Source of the DNA: Rhizobium tibeticum
GTDB taxonomy: Bacteria; Pseudomonadota; Alphaproteobacteria; Rhizobiales; Rhizobiaceae
Length of the DNA: 64,000 bases
Direction: 5' to 3'
Assembly (NCBI RefSeq): GCF_900110205.1
Contig: NZ_FOCV01000008.1
Coordinates: 124,001 to 188,000, forward strand
Positions 1 to 8,762 of the stretch are shown in pieces. The translations under genes and the position numbers were made by a program. Each line of letters opens with the position of its first letter. Positions within the stretch are counted from its first letter, which is position 1. Below the pieces are notes generated by a model. That model was not told where the DNA came from. It made no database searches and was given only the letters and a program-made list of their open reading frames with translations.

Positions 1-1
1 G

Positions 2-226
2 CTGGGTGAACAGGGGCGCGGCATGGCCCTTTCGACCGGCGAAGTGAAGTTCAAGGGCATGATTCGTCCGACGACGAAGCTCCTTGAGTACGGCATCGAT
101 TTCAAGCGCGTCATGCGTGGCCGCCTCGTACTTGGCACCGCCGACGGCTGGCTCAAGGCCGACGGCGAGGTCATCTATCAGGCAAGCGACCTGCGCGTGG
201 GACTGTCTAAGGACAAGGCCGCCTGA
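2..226 (+). CDS. fabA: FabA, 3-hydroxydecanoyl-ACP dehydratase/isomerase (3' end only)
   Basis: Only the last 74 codons are present; the reading frame is open to the window edge and ends in TGA. The hotdog-fold C-terminus of FabA is recognisable: [13 protein letters not shown], then a basic strand with [12 protein letters not shown] and the ending [11 protein letters not shown]. FabA dehydrates 3-hydroxydecanoyl-ACP and isomerises the trans-2 product to cis-3-decenoyl-ACP, the branch point to unsaturated fatty acids in the cytoplasm. The catalytic His and Asp lie upstream of the window. It is followed 59 bp later by fabB on the same strand, the usual partner pair for anaerobic unsaturated fatty acid synthesis. 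Confidence 0.93.
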   Translation: MGEQGRGMALSTGEVKFKGMIRPTTKLLEYGIDFKRVMRGRLVLGTADGWLKADGEVIYQASDLRVGLSKDKAA

Positions 227-285
227 TTGCTCCGGGCACGCTTGCCCGGCTTTCCAAGTTAGAAAAAACGAAAAGGTCGAAACAC

Positions 286-1509
286 ATGAGACGGGTAGTT
301 GTCACGGGTCTGGGCGTTGTTTCCTCGATCGGCAATGATGCCGCCGAGGTCACTGCCTCGCTGCGCGATGCCAAGTCCGGCATTTCCTTTTCCAACGATT
401 TCGCAGAACACGGCTTCAAGTGCCAAGTCTGGGGGCGCCCGACACTGGATCCGACCGACCTGGTCGATCGTCGCGCCATGCGGTTCCTGTCGCAGGGCGG
501 CGCCTGGAATCATGTCGCTATGAAGCAGGCGATTGCCGATTCCGGTCTGGAAGAGAGTGACATCAGCAATAACGAGCGCACCGGCATCATCATGGGCTCC
601 GGCGGCCCGTCGACGCGCACACTGATCGAAGCGGCCGACATCACCATCAAGAACAACAGCCCGAAGCGCATCGGCCCATTTGCCGTGCCGAAGGCGATGT
701 CCTCGACCGCATCGGCGACGCTTGCCACCTGGTTCAAGATCCACGGCGTCAACTACTCAATCTCGTCGGCCTGCTCAACCTCGGCGCACTGCATCGGCAA
801 TGCTGCGGAAATGATCCAGTGGGGCAAACAGGACATCATGTTCGCCGGCGGCCACGAGGACCTTGACTGGACGATGTCGAACCTCTTCGATGCCATGGGC
901 GCCATGTCCTCCAAATACAACGACACGCCAGCAACGGCCTCGCGTGCGTATGACGTCAGCCGCGACGGTTTCGTGATCGCCGGTGGCGCCGGTGTCCTCG
1001 TTCTCGAAGAGCTTGAGCGCGCAAAGGCACGTGGCGCGAAGATCTATGCCGAAATCGTCGGCTACGGCGCGACCTCCGACGGCTACGACATGGTTGCACC
1101 ATCGGGCGAAGGCGCGATCCGCTGCATGCGCCAGGCGCTTGCCACCGTTAAGGGCGACGTCGACTACGTCAACACGCACGGAACCTCGACCCCGGTTGGC
1201 GACAGCAAGGAAATCGGCGCGATCCGCGAAGTCTTTGGCGACAAGATCCCGCACATCCAGTCGACGAAGTCGCTGACGGGCCACTCGCTTGGTGCCGCCG
1301 GCGTGCAGGAATCGATCTACTCCCTGTTGATGATGCAAGCCGGCTTCATCGGTGAAAGCGCACATATCACCGAGCTTGATCCCGAATTCGACGGCGTTCC
1401 GATCGTTCGCAAGCGCATCGACGACGCCAAGATCGACATCGCGCTTTCCAACTCCTTCGGCTTCGGCGGTACCAACGCCACGCTCGTCTTCCAGCGCTAC
1501 AACGGATAA
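286..1509 (+). CDS. fabB: FabB, beta-ketoacyl-ACP synthase I
   Basis: A 407-residue condensing enzyme that elongates acyl-ACP with malonyl-ACP and is needed to extend the cis-unsaturated intermediate made by FabA. The Cys-His-His triad is visible at the family's standard positions: Cys163 in [10 protein letters not shown], His298 in [12 protein letters not shown] and His333 in [10 protein letters not shown], with Lys328 just before it. Glycine-rich [10 protein letters not shown] closes the protein. The ATG is preceded by an AAAAGG ribosome site. It lies between fabA and fabI with 59-bp and 4-bp spacings, so the three genes are very probably one transcript. Length and motifs are full and typical. 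Confidence 0.97.
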   Translation: MRRVVVTGLGVVSSIGNDAAEVTASLRDAKSGISFSNDFAEHGFKCQVWGRPTLDPTDLVDRRAMRFLSQGGAWNHVAMKQAIADSGLEESDISNNERTGIIMGSGGPSTRTLIEAADITIKNNSPKRIGPFAVPKAMSSTASATLATWFKIHGVNYSISSACSTSAHCIGNAAEMIQWGKQDIMFAGGHEDLDWTMSNLFDAMGAMSSKYNDTPATASRAYDVSRDGFVIAGGAGVLVLEELERAKARGAKIYAEIVGYGATSDGYDMVAPSGEGAIRCMRQALATVKGDVDYVNTHGTSTPVGDSKEIGAIREVFGDKIPHIQSTKSLTGHSLGAAGVQESIYSLLMMQAGFIGESAHITELDPEFDGVPIVRKRIDDAKIDIALSNSFGFGGTNATLVFQRYNG

Positions 1510-1513
1510 TAAT

Positions 1514-2320
1514 ATGACGGGAATCATGCAGGGTAAGCGCGGCCTCATCATGGGCGTCGCGAACAACCATTCCATCGCCTGGGGAATTTCGAAAGCACTG
1601 GCAGCGCAAGGAGCCGAGCTCGCCTTCACCTATCAGGGCGACGCGCTCGGCAAGCGCGTCAAGCCGCTGGCGGCAGAAGTCGGTTCCGACTTCGTCCTGC
1701 CGTGCGATGTCGAGGACATCGCATCTGTCGATACCACCGTCGATGCCATCAAGGAGCGCTGGGGCGCGCTCGACTTCGTCGTCCACGCCATCGGCTTCTC
1801 GGACAAGAACGAGCTGAAGGGCCTCTACGCCGACACCACGCGCGAAAACTTCAGCCGCACGATGGTTATCTCCTGTTTCTCCTTCACCGAGATCGCCAAG
1901 CGCTGTGCGCCGCTGATGAACGAAGGCGGCTCGATGCTGACTCTGACCTATAACGGTTCGACGCGCGTCATCCCGAACTACAACGTCATGGGCGTCGCCA
2001 AAGCGGCTCTCGAGGCGTCTGTGCGGTATCTGGCTGCGGATTACGGTCCCAAGGGTGTTCGCGTCAACGCGATCTCCGCAGGCCCGATCCGCACCCTCGC
2101 CGGTGCCGGTATTTCCGATGCGCGCGCGATCCTATCCTGGAACCAGCGCAACTCGCCGCTGCGCAAAACGGTGACGATCGATCAGGTCGGCAATTCCGCC
2201 CTTTACCTCCTGTCGGACCTTGCCGCTGGCGTCACCGGCGAAATCCATTTCGTCGATGCCGGTTTCAACATCACCTCGATGCCGACGCTCGAAGCGCTGC
2301 GCAGGGCAGACGTCGAGTGA
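1514..2320 (+). CDS. fabI: FabI, enoyl-ACP reductase (NADH)
   Basis: A 268-residue short-chain dehydrogenase-type enoyl-ACP reductase, the last reductive step of each fatty-acid elongation round. The Rossmann start reads GKRGLIMGVANNHSIAWG. The catalytic pair is in TYNGSTRVIPNYNVMGVAKA, with the FabI-type Tyr-x6-Lys spacing, and the C-terminus TGEIHFVDAGFN is family-typical. The start chosen is ATG 1514, four bases after the fabB stop; a second in-frame ATG four codons later is an alternative. The SDR family has many members, but the two conserved tyrosines and the fabA-fabB context make FabI the firm call. Rhizobia often carry a second fabI copy elsewhere, which cannot be judged here. Confidence 0.95.
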   Translation: MTGIMQGKRGLIMGVANNHSIAWGISKALAAQGAELAFTYQGDALGKRVKPLAAEVGSDFVLPCDVEDIASVDTTVDAIKERWGALDFVVHAIGFSDKNELKGLYADTTRENFSRTMVISCFSFTEIAKRCAPLMNEGGSMLTLTYNGSTRVIPNYNVMGVAKAALEASVRYLAADYGPKGVRVNAISAGPIRTLAGAGISDARAILSWNQRNSPLRKTVTIDQVGNSALYLLSDLAAGVTGEIHFVDAGFNITSMPTLEALRRADVE

Positions 2321-2353
2321 GCGTCAACTGATGCGACAAAAAAGGCGATCGAT

Positions 2354-2380
2354 GGCCGCCTTCAGACTGCTGACAAACCC
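2354..2380 (+). repeat. Left terminal inverted repeat of the IS1182 remnant
   Basis: The 27 bases here are the exact reverse complement of 2818-2844; the core is ttcagactgctgacaaaccc (2361-2380). Immediately inside, 2374-2382 and 2393-2401 form a 9-bp perfect hairpin (caaacccct / aggggtttg). Confidence 0.85.
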
Positions 2381-2415
2381 CTGGCACCGTTCAGGGGTTT
2401 GTGATTCATTGGGAC

Positions 2416-2746
2416 ATGTTGAAGAAACCTGCTCCCTGCCAGACTGCCCTTGAGATGGTGACGCTCGATAGCCTGGTGCCGAAGGCTCATCTGCTTCGCA
2501 AGATCGACGCGGTGATCGACTTCAGGTGAAGGAAACGAAGGTGTCGCGCACCGGGCCGACAGCGGTTACATGGTGCGCGACGGCAAGCCAAAGGGCTTCT
2601 TCTACCTCGATCACCGCACGGTGGATGGCAAGCTTGCGCTCATCACCGATACCCATGTCACGCCCGCCAATGTGCATGACAGTATCGTCTATCTCGACCG
2701 GCTGGACCGCCAGCGTGAGCGGTTCGGCTTCGACGTCGGTGCTGTA
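2416..2746 (+). pseudogene. IS1182-family transposase fragment, internally deleted and frameshifted
   Basis: ATG 2416 opens a 37-codon stretch matching the IS1182-type N-terminus (MLKKPAPCQTALEMVTLDSL, then VPKAHLLRKIDAVIDF), which hits a TGA at about 2527. After a deletion and a one-base frame change the late catalytic region resumes: YMVRDGKPKGFFYLDHRTVDG, then THVTPANVHDS and DRQRERFGFDV, ending near 2746. The central part of the DDE domain is absent, so no transposase can be made. The family assignment comes from recognising these motifs from rhizobial IS1182-type transposases. Confidence 0.8.
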
Positions 2747-2817
2747 CTTCCCTCCGCCAGAATCCTGCAGCCAGAAGAACCCTATCCGCAAAAAACAAAA
2801 CCCGCCGAAATATCGAC

Positions 2818-2844
2818 GGGTTTGTCAGCAGTCTGAAGGCGGCC
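2818..2844 (-). repeat. Right terminal inverted repeat of the IS1182 remnant
   Basis: Perfect 27-bp inverse copy of 2354-2380. Its outer end overlaps the stem of the terminator hairpin at 2836-2856, so the element end and the terminator share sequence. Confidence 0.85.
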
Positions 2845-2858
2845 GATTGCCGCCTTTT
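2836..2858 (+). terminator. Rho-independent terminator after the fab genes / IS remnant
   Basis: 8-bp stem aaggcggc (2836-2843) and gccgcctt (2849-2856) with a 5-base loop, followed by a T run on the + strand. It sits just before the converging rsmC stop. It may be the original fabI terminator displaced by the insertion. Confidence 0.6.
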
Positions 2859-3875
2859 CTATTTCTTCGCCCATAGCACCTTGAAGCGGGCATTGCGGCA
2901 GGTTTCGCCGCTTTCCTTGAAGTTCGCAGCCAGCGCCGGCTCGTAGGGCAATCCGCGATTGGCAACGAGAAGCAGACGTCCGCCGCCGCGCAGCGCCGAG
3001 GCGGCGGTCTTGATCATCGCCTGGCCGAGCGACGGCTCCGCCGCATGGCCTTCGTGGAAGGGCGGATTCATGATGACGAGGTCGTACCTGTCCTTGACCG
3101 GCTCGCCCGCCAGATCGGCCCAGAAGAAGCGCGCAGGCACATCAGGGCAGTTCGCCGCCAGATTTGCCTTGGCTGCCTCCAGGGCCGCGTGGTTGGCCTC
3201 GTAAAGATCGAGGCGGCCCACACCGGGCGAGCGCTCTGCCAGTTCGACGGAGAGATAGCCCCAGCCAGCGCCAAAATCGGCAACATCGCCGGTGAAATCC
3301 GCAGGCAGCCGAGAGGCGAGCAGTTCCGAGCCGTCATCGATGCGGTCATGCGAGAACATGCCGGCGGCGGCCAGGAAGCGGCCATCGACGCGCACGGATG
3401 GCTTGGCGAACTTGCCAACGATCTCGCTGACATCGGCCGGCCGTGCGAACCACAGCGCAACGCCGTGATACTTCGGCATATGCTCGATCTCGAGGCTGAA
3501 GCCCTCCATGCGCTTGCGGAGCGACTGGATGCCATCCTCCTTGCCGCCGGCGATGACGATCAGGCCGCCTGCCTTCACGCGCTCAAGTGCCGCAGCGATG
3601 TTGGCCTCGTTCTCGCCCTTATGCTTGTTGCAGAGGACCAGCGCGGCATCGTAGTCCTCGCCTTCGATCTCAGGCGTGGTTTCGATGCGCTGGGAGAGAA
3701 GTTGCCGGTACAGCGGCCGGAAGCCCTGCACGGCGCTTAGCGAGGCGGCAAAGCCCTCCGGCACGGCAAAACCTGCCTCGGCGCCAAGGAAGAGCACGCG
3801 CTCACCCTCGCCTGGCGCTTCGACGGTGCCGCTTGCAAAGGGATGGAACAGGGTCTTCAAGGTTTCGCGGCTCAT
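2859..3875 (-). CDS. rsmC: RsmC-type class I SAM methyltransferase (16S rRNA G1207 family)
   Basis: A 338-residue protein with the two-domain layout of RsmC: a degenerate N-terminal methyltransferase-like half and a catalytic C-terminal half. In the latter, DFGAGWGYLSVELA is the SAM-binding loop and DLVIMNPPFHEG carries the NPPF motif of N2-guanine methyltransferases. The family methylates 16S rRNA G1207 in assembled 30S subunits in E. coli. It is the last minus-strand gene after pnp, separated from it by the pnp terminator, so it probably has its own promoter. RlmG is a close paralogue and is the main alternative. Confidence 0.82.
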   Translation of the reverse strand: MSRETLKTLFHPFASGTVEAPGEGERVLFLGAEAGFAVPEGFAASLSAVQGFRPLYRQLLSQRIETTPEIEGEDYDAALVLCNKHKGENEANIAAALERVKAGGLIVIAGGKEDGIQSLRKRMEGFSLEIEHMPKYHGVALWFARPADVSEIVGKFAKPSVRVDGRFLAAAGMFSHDRIDDGSELLASRLPADFTGDVADFGAGWGYLSVELAERSPGVGRLDLYEANHAALEAAKANLAANCPDVPARFFWADLAGEPVKDRYDLVIMNPPFHEGHAAEPSLGQAMIKTAASALRGGGRLLLVANRGLPYEPALAANFKESGETCRNARFKVLWAKK

Positions 3876-3898
3876 GGTCTCGTCTCATTCTCGGATAC

Positions 3899-3928
3899 AA
3901 AAAGGGCGCGGAAAAAGATCCCGCGCCC
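3899..3928 (-). terminator. Rho-independent terminator of pnp
   Basis: Minus-strand stem ccc-rich arm (3921-3928 paired with 3904-3911, gggcgcgg / ccgcgccc) followed on that strand by TTTTTG. It lies 24 bp past the pnp stop. Confidence 0.75.
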
Positions 3929-3951
3929 ATGAAGACTTGGGAAGGCGCAGC

Positions 3952-6093
3952 TTACTCGGCTGCTGCCTCTTCCTTCTTCTTGTCGGCAGGGATTTCTTGA
4001 CCGGTTGCCTGGTCGACAACCTTCATCGACAGGCGGACCTTGCCACGCTCGTCGAAGCCGAGGAGCTTGACCCAGACCTTCTGGCCTTCCTTGACGACGT
4101 CCTGCGTCTTGGCAACGCGCTCGGAAGCGAGCTGCGAGATGTGGACGAGACCATCACGGGCGCCGAAGAAGTTGACGAATGCGCCGAAGTCGGCGGTCTT
4201 GACGACCGTGCCTTCGTAGATCTGGCCAACCTCCGGTTCTGCAACGATCGAGTGGATCCACTTGCGGGCAGCTTCGATTTCCTTGGCCGAAGAAGAGGCG
4301 ATCTTAACGGTGCCGTCGTCTTCGATGTTGATCTTCGCGCCGGTCTTTTCCACGATTTCGCGGATGACCTTGCCGCCGGAGCCGATGACTTCACGGATCT
4401 TGTCGACCGGAATGTTCATGACTTCGATGCGCGGTGCGAATTCGCCGAGCTGGCCGCGGCTCTCGGTGATGGCCTTTGCCATCTCGCCGAGGATGTGCTT
4501 GCGGCCGCCCTGTGCCTGGCCGAGAGCGACCTTCATGATCTCTTCGGTGATGCCGGCGATCTTGATGTCCATCTGCAGCGAGGTGATGCCGTCGGCCGTA
4601 CCAGCGACCTTGAAGTCCATGTCGCCGAGGTGGTCTTCGTCACCGAGAATATCGGAGAGGACCGCGAAGCGATCGCCTTCGAGGATCAGGCCCATGGCAA
4701 TACCGGCAACCGGCTTTGCGAGGGGAACGCCAGCGTCCATCAGAGCGAGCGACGTGCCGCAGACGGTGGCCATCGAGGACGAGCCGTTCGACTCGGTGAT
4801 CTCGGAGACGACGCGCAGCGTGTAGGGGAACTGCTCGGCCGTCGGCAGCATCGGGCGGATAGCGCGCCATGCGAGCTTGCCGTGGCCGATTTCGCGGCGG
4901 CCCGGGGAGCCCATGCGGCCGGTTTCGCCAACGGAGTAAGGAGGGAAGTTGTAGTGGAGCAGGAAGCGCTCTTTGTACATGCCGGTGAGCGAGTCGACAT
5001 ACTGCTCGTCTTCGCCGGTGCCGAGGGTCGCAACAACGATCGCCTGCGTTTCACCGCGGGTGAAGAGCGCCGAACCATGCGTGCGCGGCAGGAGACCGAC
5101 TTCCGAAACGATTGGACGAACGGTTTCGAGGTCGCGGCCGTCGATACGGCTCTTGGTGTTGAGGATGTTCCAACGAACGATCTTCGCCTGCAGGTGCTTG
5201 AAGATCGCGCCGACTTCTTCGGCCGTGTACTTGGCTTCGCCTTCCTCGGGCAGGAAGTGCGCCTTGACCTTCGCCTTGACAGCGTCGACGGCAGCGTAGC
5301 GCTCAGCCTTCTGCGTGTTCTTGTAGGCGGTGCGAAGCTCGGCTTCGAAATGCTTCAGCATTTCGCCTTCGAGTTCGGAATAGTCTTCCGGCTGGAAGTC
5401 GCGCGGTTCTTTGGCAGCCACTTCAGCGAGCTTGATGATCGCGTCGAGAACCGGCTGGAAGCCGCGGTGGCCGAACATGACGGCGCCGAGCATGACTTCC
5501 TCGTTGAGTTCCTTGGCTTCGGATTCAACCATCAGAACGGCGTCGTGCGTACCGGCAACGACGAGGTCGAGCACCGACTCGTCCATCTCGTCGAGATGCG
5601 GGTTGAGGACGTATTCGCCGTTGATATAGCCGACGCGCGCGCCGCCGACCGGGCCCATGAAGGGAACGCCGGAGAGCGTCAGGGCTGCCGAGGTCGCAAC
5701 CATCGATAGGATGTCAGGGTTGTTTTCAAGGTCATGCTGGATGACGGTGACAACGACCTGCGTGTCGTTCTTGTAGCCCTCCGGGAAGAGCGGGCGGATC
5801 GGGCGGTCGATCAGGCGGGAAACGAGGGTTTCGTTTTCGGACGGGCGACCTTCGCGCTTGAAATAGCCGCCGGGGATCTTGCCGGCTGCATAGGTCTTTT
5901 CCTGGTAGTTGACGGTGAGCGGGAAGAAGTCCTGCCCTGGCTTCGGCGCCTTGGCGGAAACGACGGTAGCGAGGACCACGGTCTCGCCGTAGGTTGCGAG
6001 AACAGCGCCATCAGCCTGGCGGGCGATCTTGCCGGTTTCGAGCTTCAGCGGGCGGCCTGCCCACTCGATTTCAACACTATGGGTATCGAACAT
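3952..6093 (-). CDS. pnp: Polynucleotide phosphorylase
   Basis: A 713-residue PNPase, the phosphorolytic 3'-5' exoribonuclease of mRNA decay that also adds tails. The domains are in standard order: RNase PH repeat 1, an alpha-helical linker, RNase PH repeat 2 (with [14 protein letters not shown] and SSSMATVCG), a KH domain ([15 protein letters not shown]) and an S1 domain ([15 protein letters not shown]). It ends in an acidic/lysine tail. The ATG has AAGGAC upstream. It is downstream of rpsO, as in most proteobacteria, with a 317-bp intervening region containing hairpins. In E. coli PNPase represses its own message after RNase III cuts such a leader; this is known from that system and only inferred here. 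Confidence 0.98.
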   Translation of the reverse strand: MFDTHSVEIEWAGRPLKLETGKIARQADGAVLATYGETVVLATVVSAKAPKPGQDFFPLTVNYQEKTYAAGKIPGGYFKREGRPSENETLVSRLIDRPIRPLFPEGYKNDTQVVVTVIQHDLENNPDILSMVATSAALTLSGVPFMGPVGGARVGYINGEYVLNPHLDEMDESVLDLVVAGTHDAVLMVESEAKELNEEVMLGAVMFGHRGFQPVLDAIIKLAEVAAKEPRDFQPEDYSELEGEMLKHFEAELRTAYKNTQKAERYAAVDAVKAKVKAHFLPEEGEAKYTAEEVGAIFKHLQAKIVRWNILNTKSRIDGRDLETVRPIVSEVGLLPRTHGSALFTRGETQAIVVATLGTGEDEQYVDSLTGMYKERFLLHYNFPPYSVGETGRMGSPGRREIGHGKLAWRAIRPMLPTAEQFPYTLRVVSEITESNGSSSMATVCGTSLALMDAGVPLAKPVAGIAMGLILEGDRFAVLSDILGDEDHLGDMDFKVAGTADGITSLQMDIKIAGITEEIMKVALGQAQGGRKHILGEMAKAITESRGQLGEFAPRIEVMNIPVDKIREVIGSGGKVIREIVEKTGAKINIEDDGTVKIASSSAKEIEAARKWIHSIVAEPEVGQIYEGTVVKTADFGAFVNFFGARDGLVHISQLASERVAKTQDVVKEGQKVWVKLLGFDERGKVRLSMKVVDQATGQEIPADKKKEEAAAE

Positions 6094-6362
6094 ATGTCTT
6101 GTCCTTCAATGCGGGAACATGCGCCTCGCCTTCCAAGGCACCGCGCACGGTCAACCGCAATCGGTGTGACGCATCATGGGCAAGACAACGGGAGGCTTTG
6201 CATCGACGGCCCCGGAGAGACCGGGCCAAAGCTCCTGAAGCTCTGGCCGAAAGCATCCGGCAATCCTGCCCCATGACAGGTCAACGGTTGGTTTGGCAGA
6301 ACCGGCCCATCCGGGTCTGCCGGGCAATCCGCCACGTGTGGCGGAATCGGGAAAAGGCTTCC
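6094..6362 (-). promoter_or_regulatory. pnp leader region with stem-loops
   Basis: The stretch between the rpsO terminator and the pnp start has no plausible gene. On the transcribed (minus) strand it can fold several hairpins, the clearest being an 8-bp stem at 6328-6335 / 6338-6345 (tccgccac / gtggcgga); others lie at about 6128-6142 and 6348-6365. By analogy with enterobacterial pnp, it is a candidate RNase III/PNPase autoregulatory leader. Confidence 0.4.
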
Positions 6363-6402
6363 CGAAAAAATCCGGCGGGCGTCCCAATGGGAGCGCCCGC
6401 CG
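6363..6402 (-). terminator. Rho-independent terminator of rpsO
   Basis: Minus-strand 9-bp stem formed by 6394-6402 and 6373-6381 (cggcgggcg / cgcccgccg) followed by a U-rich run from 6370 down to 6363. It lies directly after the rpsO stop, so part of pnp transcription must read through or start independently. Confidence 0.75.
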
Positions 6403-6410
6403 AAAAATCA

Positions 6411-6680
6411 TTAGCGGCGAATACCCAGGCTGCCGATCAGCTTGGTGTAGCGGCCTTCGTCCTTCTTCTTGAGGTAATCAAGAAGCGAGCGGCGGCTGGA
6501 AACCATCGTCAGCAGACCACGGCGGGAATGGTTATCCTTCTTGTGGTCCTTGAAGTGGCCGGTCAGGTTGTTGATACGCTCGGTCAGGATGGCAACCTGT
6601 ACTTCCGGTGAACCGGTGTCGCCTTCGAACGTTGCGTATTCCTTGATCAGAGCCGTCTTGCGCTCAGCAGTAATCGACAT
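6411..6680 (-). CDS. rpsO: 30S ribosomal protein S15
   Basis: 89 residues, the standard length of S15. Motifs include [31 protein letters not shown], a basic [13 protein letters not shown] and the C-terminal [13 protein letters not shown]15 binds the central domain of 16S rRNA at a three-way junction and starts platform assembly. A longer upstream in-frame extension exists, but ATG 6680 matches the family start and is preceded by an AAGG site. It lies upstream of pnp, the conserved bacterial pair. Confidence 0.97.
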   Translation of the reverse strand: MSITAERKTALIKEYATFEGDTGSPEVQVAILTERINNLTGHFKDHKKDNHSRRGLLTMVSSRRSLLDYLKKKDEGRYTKLIGSLGIRR

Positions 6681-6714
6681 CGGATAATCCTTTCGATGAG
6701 AGGAGATAAGGTCG

Positions 6715-6743
6715 CCAAAAGCCGGGATGTCGTCCAGCTTTGG
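6715..6743 (-). promoter_or_regulatory. Stem-loop in the rpsO 5' leader (possible S15 operator)
   Basis: About 35 nt before the rpsO ATG the minus-strand RNA can form CCAAAGCUGG paired with CCCGGCUUUUGG around a short loop, with one bulged U and one G-U pair. S15 commonly represses its own mRNA by binding leader structures in diverse bacteria. The assignment to this hairpin is an inference. Confidence 0.35.
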
Positions 6744-6837
6744 CCGCGAATGCATTCAAGCCCTGCCTGATGCTGGCGCTGCGTATAAACCAAATGTGTC
6801 GCGATGGAAAGAGGCATGGCCACAGACGGCTGATTCG

Positions 6838-7689
6838 TCACTTTCCAGTCATTGCATCCCGGATCATCGCATTATAACCCTCAGGATCCTGCAGCATGGC
6901 GAAGTGGCTCGCGTCCTTGAGGATCACCAGCTTCGACCCTGGAATCTGTTTGGCCATCATCTCGGTATGGTCGCGCTTGACAGCCTCGTCGTGATCGCCG
7001 ATCGCCAGGGTGACGGGCACCTTGATCTTGCCGAGATCGTCGGCCGTCCAGGCAGGTTGGCTCCCCCACATCGCCACCATCTGCTTGAAGAAGGCGCTAT
7101 AGCCGTTTGGCGTCGGCGACAGCTTCCTGTAGGCCTCGCCGGCGGCTTTTATGTACTCCTTGAACGTCTCGTCGTCCGTGGCGTCAGATTTGACGCCGTC
7201 GGTCGTCACGTTCGCGGCTTGTGCAACGACGTGCGTCAGCCTTTCCGGGTTCTTCATCGCCATATCGATGCCGATGATGCCGCCATCCGACCAGCCGACG
7301 AGTGTCACCTTGTCGAGCTTCAGACAATCGAGCAACGCGACATAATCTGAGGTCATCAGGTCATAACCGAAAGGCTGCTCGCTGCGCGTCGAACGACCGT
7401 GTCCGCGGCTGTCAGCAACGATCACCCGGTGATCCTTCGCGAAATCGGCGACCTGATAGCCCCAGACATCGGCGCTGCCGAGCCCACCGTGGATGAACAG
7501 GATCGGCTCACCCTCGCCGTACTCGGCATAGTACATTTTGATGTCGTTGACGGGGGCCATGCCGCTCGTCTTTGCCGGAGGCATCGGCGGAAAGGCTGGC
7601 AACTTCGCCCAGCGTTCCGCGGAGTGGACATTGGCGGCCATCAAGACCGCCGAGAAGAACATCAGGATGCCGGCTGCAACTCTGCACAT
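6838..7689 (-). CDS. Exported alpha/beta hydrolase
   Basis: 283 residues from ATG 7689, which has a GGGAGA ribosome site; upstream in-frame codons lack one. The N-terminus CRVAAGILMFFSAVLMAANV looks like a signal peptide, so the enzyme is probably periplasmic. The alpha/beta-hydrolase fold shows the oxyanion motif FIHGGLGSADVW, nucleophile elbow GWSDGG (Ser134) and a late ASHFAML histidine; an acid in IGDHDE completes a likely triad. The substrate is not predictable. It sits as an extra gene between truB and rpsO, with its own promoter-like sequence, inside an otherwise conserved translation block. Confidence 0.8.
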   Translation of the reverse strand: MCRVAAGILMFFSAVLMAANVHSAERWAKLPAFPPMPPAKTSGMAPVNDIKMYYAEYGEGEPILFIHGGLGSADVWGYQVADFAKDHRVIVADSRGHGRSTRSEQPFGYDLMTSDYVALLDCLKLDKVTLVGWSDGGIIGIDMAMKNPERLTHVVAQAANVTTDGVKSDATDDETFKEYIKAAGEAYRKLSPTPNGYSAFFKQMVAMWGSQPAWTADDLGKIKVPVTLAIGDHDEAVKRDHTEMMAKQIPGSKLVILKDASHFAMLQDPEGYNAMIRDAMTGK

Positions 7690-7732
7690 AACTTTCTCCC
7701 TGACCTGAACGGCCCCACGGCCCAGATCAGGA

Positions 7733-7760
7733 AGCATATCCAAATTGCAAAGGTTGACAA
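7733..7760 (-). promoter_or_regulatory. Putative sigma-70-type promoter of the alpha/beta hydrolase
   Basis: On the minus strand TTGTCA (7755-7760) and TATGCT (7733-7738) are spaced by 16 bases. The expected start site near 7726 gives a leader of about 37 nt to the ATG. Confidence 0.4.
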
Positions 7761-7817
7761 TTGCGACCTATGGTTAGGTCCGGTCCTTATCCGGAAGAAA
7801 CCAGAGGTACTGGAAAC

Positions 7818-8750
7818 TCAGCCGAAGACGCGCTTCGGACGGAACTCGCCCTGGCCAATCTCGCCGATTGCGATCAGCTTGCCACGGGCTGTGGCGTAGG
7901 CTTCGCTTTCGGCAACCGGCGCATCCCGGCCACGCACGAGGATCGGATTGCCCATCTTCAGCCGGTGCGCCTGGTCGTCGTTGACGACGAGATGCGGCAG
8001 CGAAGAAAGCGCTTCGCTCGTGTCGATCAGAAGGGCGTCCAGTGCAGCAAGTCGTTCGTCCGCGTCCTCGATTGCCTCGAGCGCGACGAGATCGGCAAGC
8101 GGCACCATTGTTTCTTCGGCAAAGGGCGCAACAAAACTGCGGCGCAGGCCGGAGATGTGGCCATAGCTGCCGAGTTCGCGGCCAAAGTCGCGAGCCAGCG
8201 CCCGGACATAGGTGCCCTTGCCGCATTCCACTTCGAAATGCGCGGTGTTGGCATCCGGGCAGGCAAGCAGGGTGAGACGGAAGATTTCAACCTCACGGGA
8301 GGGGATTTCGACGGCCTCGCCGTCACGCGCCAGATCATAGGCGCGCTCGCCGGCAATCTTGATCGCGGAGAACTGCGGCGGAACCTGACTGATAACGCCG
8401 GTATACTTCGGCAGGAGATCGCGGATCTGCTGCTCGCTCGGGCGCGCGTCGGAGCTCTGGGTGACATCGCCCTCGAGATCGTCGGTTGCGCGTTCCTCGC
8501 CCCAGGTCACTGTGAATTCGTAGATCTTGCGGCCGTCCATCACATAGGGAACGGTCTTCGTTGCATCGCCGAGCGCAATCGGCAGCATGCCCGAGGCCAG
8601 CGGGTCAAGGGTGCCGGCGTGACCGCACTTCTGCGCCTTGAACAGCCACTTGATCTTGGAAACGGCTTCGGTGGAGCCGAAATCGACCGGCTTATCAAGG
8701 ATCAGCCAACCGGAGATCGGGCGGCCCTTCGGTTTACGTGGTTTGGACAT
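7818..8750 (-). CDS. truB: tRNA pseudouridine-55 synthase TruB
   Basis: 310 residues. The enzyme converts U55 of the tRNA T-loop to pseudouridine. The catalytic Asp49 is in [15 protein letters not shown], directly equivalent to the E. coli catalytic Asp48; [14 protein letters not shown] at the N-terminus and [10 protein letters not shown] are further family motifs. A C-terminal PUA-like region follows (NPILVRGRD). It starts 12 bp after rbfA and closes the rimP-to-truB operon. Confidence 0.96.
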   Translation of the reverse strand: MSKPRKPKGRPISGWLILDKPVDFGSTEAVSKIKWLFKAQKCGHAGTLDPLASGMLPIALGDATKTVPYVMDGRKIYEFTVTWGEERATDDLEGDVTQSSDARPSEQQIRDLLPKYTGVISQVPPQFSAIKIAGERAYDLARDGEAVEIPSREVEIFRLTLLACPDANTAHFEVECGKGTYVRALARDFGRELGSYGHISGLRRSFVAPFAEETMVPLADLVALEAIEDADERLAALDALLIDTSEALSSLPHLVVNDDQAHRLKMGNPILVRGRDAPVAESEAYATARGKLIAIGEIGQGEFRPKRVFG

Positions 8751-8762
8751 CAGTCTCTTCTA

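Larger units (their letters stand above)
2354..2844. mobile_element. Decayed IS1182-family element bounded by 27-bp inverted repeats
   Basis: A 491-bp block between fabI and rsmC is framed by a perfect 27-bp inverted repeat (2354-2380 and 2818-2844). It contains only the first and a late part of an IS1182-type transposase gene. A full element of this family is about 1.5-1.8 kb, so about two thirds has been lost internally while both termini survived. The ends abut hairpin sequences that look like the fabI terminator. No clear target-site duplication was found. Confidence 0.75.

Noticed and set aside
3676..5709. A 677-codon + strand open frame opposite pnp
   Set aside because: It is the complement of pnp, with acidic low-complexity translation and no family motif.
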